From an uncultured Lachnospiraceae bacterium (lineage in GTDB: Bacteria; Bacillota; Clostridia; Lachnospirales; Lachnospiraceae): a DNA stretch of 64,000 nucleotides. The notes under the pieces were generated by a model. That model saw only the letters and a list, made by a program, of their open reading frames with translations, searched no databases and was not told the origin of the DNA. Position numbers and translations under genes: made by a program. The stretch is taken from positions 1 through 64,000 of the forward strand of contig CAMOIJ010000009.1 in the NCBI GenBank assembly GCA_946615865.1, read 5' to 3'. This document shows positions 60,166 through 64,000 of this stretch, in pieces (within the stretch, counting starts at the first letter, position 1; each line of letters starts with the position of its first letter).

Positions 60166-63100
60166 ATGAAAACTTCAACTATAAAAAACAGGGTATCTTA
60201 CTACTTCAGATTTACACTTCTTTTTCTGATCACCGCGCTCATCATTTACGCCCCCTTTATCCTCACGCAGAAGAGTTTTGTCTGGGCTCATGACTCCTAC
60301 ACGCAGCATCTCAAGGCAATGATCTACATTTCAAGGTGGTATCGTCAGACTTTGAGATCACTTGTCAAATTTGATTTTAAGGCGATCTCCACGTATTCCT
60401 TCAGCATTGGATACGGTTCGGACGCTATGAGCACCCTCGCCTACTACGGCGTGGGCGATCCCTTTTATCTGCTGAGCGCCCTGGTGCCCGCCAAATACAT
60501 CTATCTGTTCTACTGCCTGCTGATCCCGGTCAAGAATTACTGCTCGGGTCTTGCCATGTCCGCGCTCTGCCGCTTCCGCTGGCCCTCGCCGGAACATGAC
60601 AAGGGATGCCTCGCCGGCTCCCTGATCTATACCTTCTGCGGATTCGCGCTGATAACCTGCTTCGGTCAGCCGATCTTTCTGAGCGCGATGATCATCTTCC
60701 CCCTTGTTCTTCTGGGGATCGAGAAGATCCGCGACGGCAAAAGACCCTGGGCATTTATCATTTCCATCTTTCTTGCGACCGTGAGCAACTTCTATTTCAT
60801 CGTCAGCATCGTGGTCATGGCCGTAATGTACGCCTGCTTCCGCTATTTCCCCATTGCCAGGGGACAGTTCAAGCGCCGCTTTGCCGAGATCGGCGTCATG
60901 TTCGCGGCCGGCACGGTCGGCGTCGCCATGGGAGGAGCGATCCTGCTCCCTATGGCCATAACGGTCCTCGGCAACAAGCGCGTTGCTCTCAAGCCGGCCA
61001 TCAACCTTTTCTATGAGGCCCGCTCCTGCCGCATGCTGCCTCTGGATTTCCTTGCCTGCAATGAAGTGCAGTACGGCGCTCTGTGCTACGCGGGAACCGC
61101 GCTCCTGTGCGTATTCCTGCTCTTTAGCGCAAAGGGCTTTATCAAGCTGCGCCTTCAGTTTCTTCTGTACTCGGCGCTCCTGTTCATCCCCGCTTTCGGC
61201 TATCTCACCAACGGCTTTTCCTATCCGATCAACCGCTGGTGCTGGGCTTACTCCGCCCTGGTCGCAATGCTGGTCGCTGAGCTGTGGCCCCTGCTCTTTG
61301 CGCTGACCCGCACTCAGAAAAAAGTGATGGCAGTCGGTTTTACTCTCTATTTTGCCGTGTGCTTCTTCCTCTCCTATGAGCTGGAGATCAATTTCCTGAT
61401 GCCGGTCATCTTCACCGGCTTCACGCTCTTCCATCTCTTCCTTGCACAGAGATCGGAATTCGCCGCGGAGGGAGCCGGCGGTTTAGAAGATCCCGAGGCT
61501 GATGCGCGCCGCCGGGCAAAAAGGGTTCGCCGCGCGGAGCGGGGGATCCTCCTTCTCACTATCGCGGGAATCTGCATCAACGGCATCTGCGAGAACGACC
61601 CTCGTTTCAGCGACAGGATCGAGAATTATAAGGAACTGGACTGCCTGGCCCCCTTCAGGACAGGACTGGGCGCTTCTCCGGCAAATGACAGGAACATGTG
61701 GCTCAACGACACTTCCCAGATCTCCTCGACTATCGGATTTGACGGGGTATCTTTCATCAGAGTATCCAACACAGAGCCCGGTTTCTGGTACCAGAATACC
61801 TCTATGCTGAGCGGGCTTTCCTCAACGCAGTCTTTCTGGAGCGTCAACAGCCCCTATGTCCTGGAATACCTGGATTCTCTTGCTGTCTCCGATGTGAACA
61901 ATAACGCCTGGCAGTTCACGAACCTCGACAACCGGGCGATCCTCAATGAGCTGGCTTCCGTGAGTTACCTCTACTGCATGCACCCGGAGAAACTCCCGAC
62001 AGGATACTCAGACGAGTCTCTGGATCAAAACACAGCCAACTCCGTTTATCAGAATCTGAGCCCTCTCCCCCTGGGATATACCTACGACCGCACGATCAGC
62101 CGGGAGCAGTTCGATACCCTCACTCCGGCCCAGAGACAGGAAGTCCTCCTCACTCACGCTGTAACTGATCAGCCCGGAGGCCTGCAGGACAGCCGGTCTA
62201 TCGAAGAGATCGCCGCCGGTCTTGACTGCAGCAACGTTCCTTTTAAGAGCGAGTGCCTTCACAGCAGCGTTGTGCAGACAGATGATCGCACCTTCGTCGT
62301 GACCGAGGAAGGTTCCCAGGTGAAGCTGACTTTTGATCCGATAACTTCCGGCGAGTGCTATCTCTTGATGAAGAACATCGGGTACCGGGAGACCAATCTT
62401 CTCGATCTCTACTCCGACGATAAATCCTGCGACCCGGCGGATCAGTTCACTCCGGAGATGTTCAGTGCCCTGACTCCTTACGAGCGGTATAAGATCCGGG
62501 TTATGGTGTACAATTCCCGCCCTGCCTCAAACGTAAAGATCAGCGCGGACTTTATGAGCGGAGAAAATGTGCTCACGAGCAACGAAGTCAATTATATCCT
62601 TCCGGGAGACGAGCAGTTCTACTCGGGACGCCAGGATTTCCTCCTCAACTCCTACACGGTCAGGGAGGGGATCGATTCCATTGTGGTCACATTCCCCAGA
62701 GCCGGCGTTTACCACTTCGACGAGTTCTCTGTGATCTCGGAGCCTCTGACCGGCTACCAGGACAAAATAGCGAAGCTCGGCGCCGAGTCTCTCGAGAATG
62801 TAAATATCTCTCAGAATAAGAGCAGTTACGTCTCTTCGGGCGTCACAGGAGAGATCACTGTCTCTGACAACAAGCTCCTGTGCCTTACGGTTCCTTATTC
62901 CACCGGCTGGAAAGCATATGTTGACGGAACCCCGGCAGTGATCGAAAACGTGAATCTCATGTTCAGCGGTCTGTGGCTCACCCCGGGCCGGCACACCATC
63001 GAGCTGCGCTACGAGACTCCCGGTCTTCTCTACGGCCTGTGCCTCTCCGCCGCAGGCCTGCTTCTGTTCCTGTTCTGGGTGATCATGACCCGCCGCTCAA

Positions 63101-63288
63101 AAAAGCGCGAACCGCAGGCTGAATTCGAAGAATCTCTTGAATCCGAAGAATCCTTTGCAGCGCCGGTGGATGAGATCCCCGCCGAAGAACCTGCTGAGAA
63201 CCTGCTGAAGTTCCTTCAGCAGATATCCCCACCGGGGAGGAAACAGCGGAGAATCCTGACAAAAAGCCTTTGGTATGATAAAAAATAA
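60166..63288 (+). CDS. YfhO family membrane protein
   Basis: Large polytopic N-part (FVWAHDSYTQHLKAMIYISRWYRQTL) and C-term LTVPYSTGWKAYVDGTPAVIENVNLMFSGLWLTPGRHTIELRYETPG. Confidence 0.9.
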   Translation: MKTSTIKNRVSYYFRFTLLFLITALIIYAPFILTQKSFVWAHDSYTQHLKAMIYISRWYRQTLRSLVKFDFKAISTYSFSIGYGSDAMSTLAYYGVGDPFYLLSALVPAKYIYLFYCLLIPVKNYCSGLAMSALCRFRWPSPEHDKGCLAGSLIYTFCGFALITCFGQPIFLSAMIIFPLVLLGIEKIRDGKRPWAFIISIFLATVSNFYFIVSIVVMAVMYACFRYFPIARGQFKRRFAEIGVMFAAGTVGVAMGGAILLPMAITVLGNKRVALKPAINLFYEARSCRMLPLDFLACNEVQYGALCYAGTALLCVFLLFSAKGFIKLRLQFLLYSALLFIPAFGYLTNGFSYPINRWCWAYSALVAMLVAELWPLLFALTRTQKKVMAVGFTLYFAVCFFLSYELEINFLMPVIFTGFTLFHLFLAQRSEFAAEGAGGLEDPEADARRRAKRVRRAERGILLLTIAGICINGICENDPRFSDRIENYKELDCLAPFRTGLGASPANDRNMWLNDTSQISSTIGFDGVSFIRVSNTEPGFWYQNTSMLSGLSSTQSFWSVNSPYVLEYLDSLAVSDVNNNAWQFTNLDNRAILNELASVSYLYCMHPEKLPTGYSDESLDQNTANSVYQNLSPLPLGYTYDRTISREQFDTLTPAQRQEVLLTHAVTDQPGGLQDSRSIEEIAAGLDCSNVPFKSECLHSSVVQTDDRTFVVTEEGSQVKLTFDPITSGECYLLMKNIGYRETNLLDLYSDDKSCDPADQFTPEMFSALTPYERYKIRVMVYNSRPASNVKISADFMSGENVLTSNEVNYILPGDEQFYSGRQDFLLNSYTVREGIDSIVVTFPRAGVYHFDEFSVISEPLTGYQDKIAKLGAESLENVNISQNKSSYVSSGVTGEITVSDNKLLCLTVPYSTGWKAYVDGTPAVIENVNLMFSGLWLTPGRHTIELRYETPGLLYGLCLSAAGLLLFLFWVIMTRRSKKREPQAEFEESLESEESFAAPVDEIPAEEPAENLLKFLQQISPPGRKQRRILTKSLWYDKK

Positions 63289-63318
63289 GGGCTGCCGTGT
63301 TACGGCAGCCCCTTTTTT
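63287..63318. terminator. Intrinsic terminator between YfhO gene and NlpC/P60 gene
   Basis: AAGGGCTGCCG-tgtta-CGGCAGCCCCTTTTTT. Confidence 0.88.
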
Positions 63319-63335
63319 GTGCTCATTTATTGAAT

Positions 63336-64000
63336 TCAGTCTTCTATGATCCTTGTCGCCCACACGGCGTTATCACCCAGTTCTTTCGTGATGATGCCGT
63401 ACTGGCTGCTGTACGCCTCGACCGTCTTGCCGTCTCCCGCGTACATGGCGACGTGGAATACATATCCGTTTCTCGCAAAGAAGATCAGGTCTCCCGGCGC
63501 CGCGTCGCTCACCGGAATCTGTGTCCCCACGCGGGACTGCGCCTCAGCCACTCTGGGAAGTTTGTATCCGAACAGACCGTACAGCGTCTGTACAAATCCG
63601 GAACAGTCAGCTCCATGCGTCAGGCTGGTCCCGCCCCATACGTACGGATTTCCGACGCACGAGAGCGCTTTCTCCAGGATCTTCTCCCTGACCTCGTTAT
63701 ATTTTGCCCCCTCCTTGACAGAGTTCAGGCTGTAGTAGATCGCCTTGTTCTCCTTGGGCGTGATCACTTCTTTCGCCGTACTGAACGAAGATTCACCTTC
63801 TTCGTCGATCTGCGCCTGTACGGAATTACTGCGGTCCAGTTCCGCAGAAGGGATAAATCCGCGCACGTCTCCGGACTCAACGAACAGCCATCCGTCATCC
63901 GCCTCTTCGATCACGTAGACGAGGTTTCCTTCTTTCAGGCTTCCCACTGTGCGGGCGTCTTCTCTTCTCTCCTCCATGATCCCCGCGTCAGACTTTGCCA
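63336..64000 (-). CDS. SH3-like plus NlpC/P60 cell-wall endopeptidase, 5' part truncated by window end
   Basis: KALSCVGNPYVWGGTSLTHGADCSGFVQTLYGLFGYKLPRVAEAQSRVG...GDLIFFARNGYVFHVAMYAGDG; frame stays open to base 64000. Confidence 0.92.
   Translation of the reverse strand, partial: AKSDAGIMEERREDARTVGSLKEGNLVYVIEEADDGWLFVESGDVRGFIPSAELDRSNSVQAQIDEEGESSFSTAKEVITPKENKAIYYSLNSVKEGAKYNEVREKILEKALSCVGNPYVWGGTSLTHGADCSGFVQTLYGLFGYKLPRVAEAQSRVGTQIPVSDAAPGDLIFFARNGYVFHVAMYAGDGKTVEAYSSQYGIITKELGDNAVWATRIIED

Noticed and set aside
1-64000. tRNA, rRNA, prophage or transposase genes
   Set aside because: None recognised by eye; tRNAscan-SE, barrnap and ISfinder searches were not possible here, so small tRNAs could have been missed.

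Overview
The 64 kb window is ordinary-looking bacterial chromosome. Protein families and gene style suggest a Firmicute of the Clostridia, probably Lachnospiraceae-like; this is inference from protein style only. I saw no rRNA, tRNA, CRISPR, prophage or transposase. The main feature is a ~22 kb minus-strand cobalamin (B12) locus at ~5.9-28.0 kb. It starts with a cobalamin riboswitch plus intrinsic terminator, followed by cbiK, btuF-like, cbiP/cobQ, cbiC, cbiD, cbiF, btuC-like, a BtuD/Cys-rich/CobT triple fusion, cbiB, cbiG-cbiH, cbiJ-cbiE-cbiT, cbiA, a CobU/CobU-like/CobC fusion, cobS and a cobD-type aminotransferase. No cbiL or corrinoid adenosyltransferase was found in the window. Other genes include msrA, a CaiB/flavodoxin-like/aconitase-family hydratase cluster, glgP, galK, malic enzyme, larB-larC with a very His-rich insert, serA, dapA, a GH3 with permuted domain order, tex and YfhO-like. 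The least explained signals are: (1) a short asymmetric motif, GNCAAAATA / TATTTTGNC, with about 30 hits found by eye, mostly inside genes and often using locally rare codons; (2) exact 63-bp-period tandem repeats at two intergenic loci ~35 kb apart; (3) 70-72-bp-period palindromic repeat units, including three 48-bp palindromes, in two spacers of the cobalamin locus. All counts were made by eye and need recomputing.
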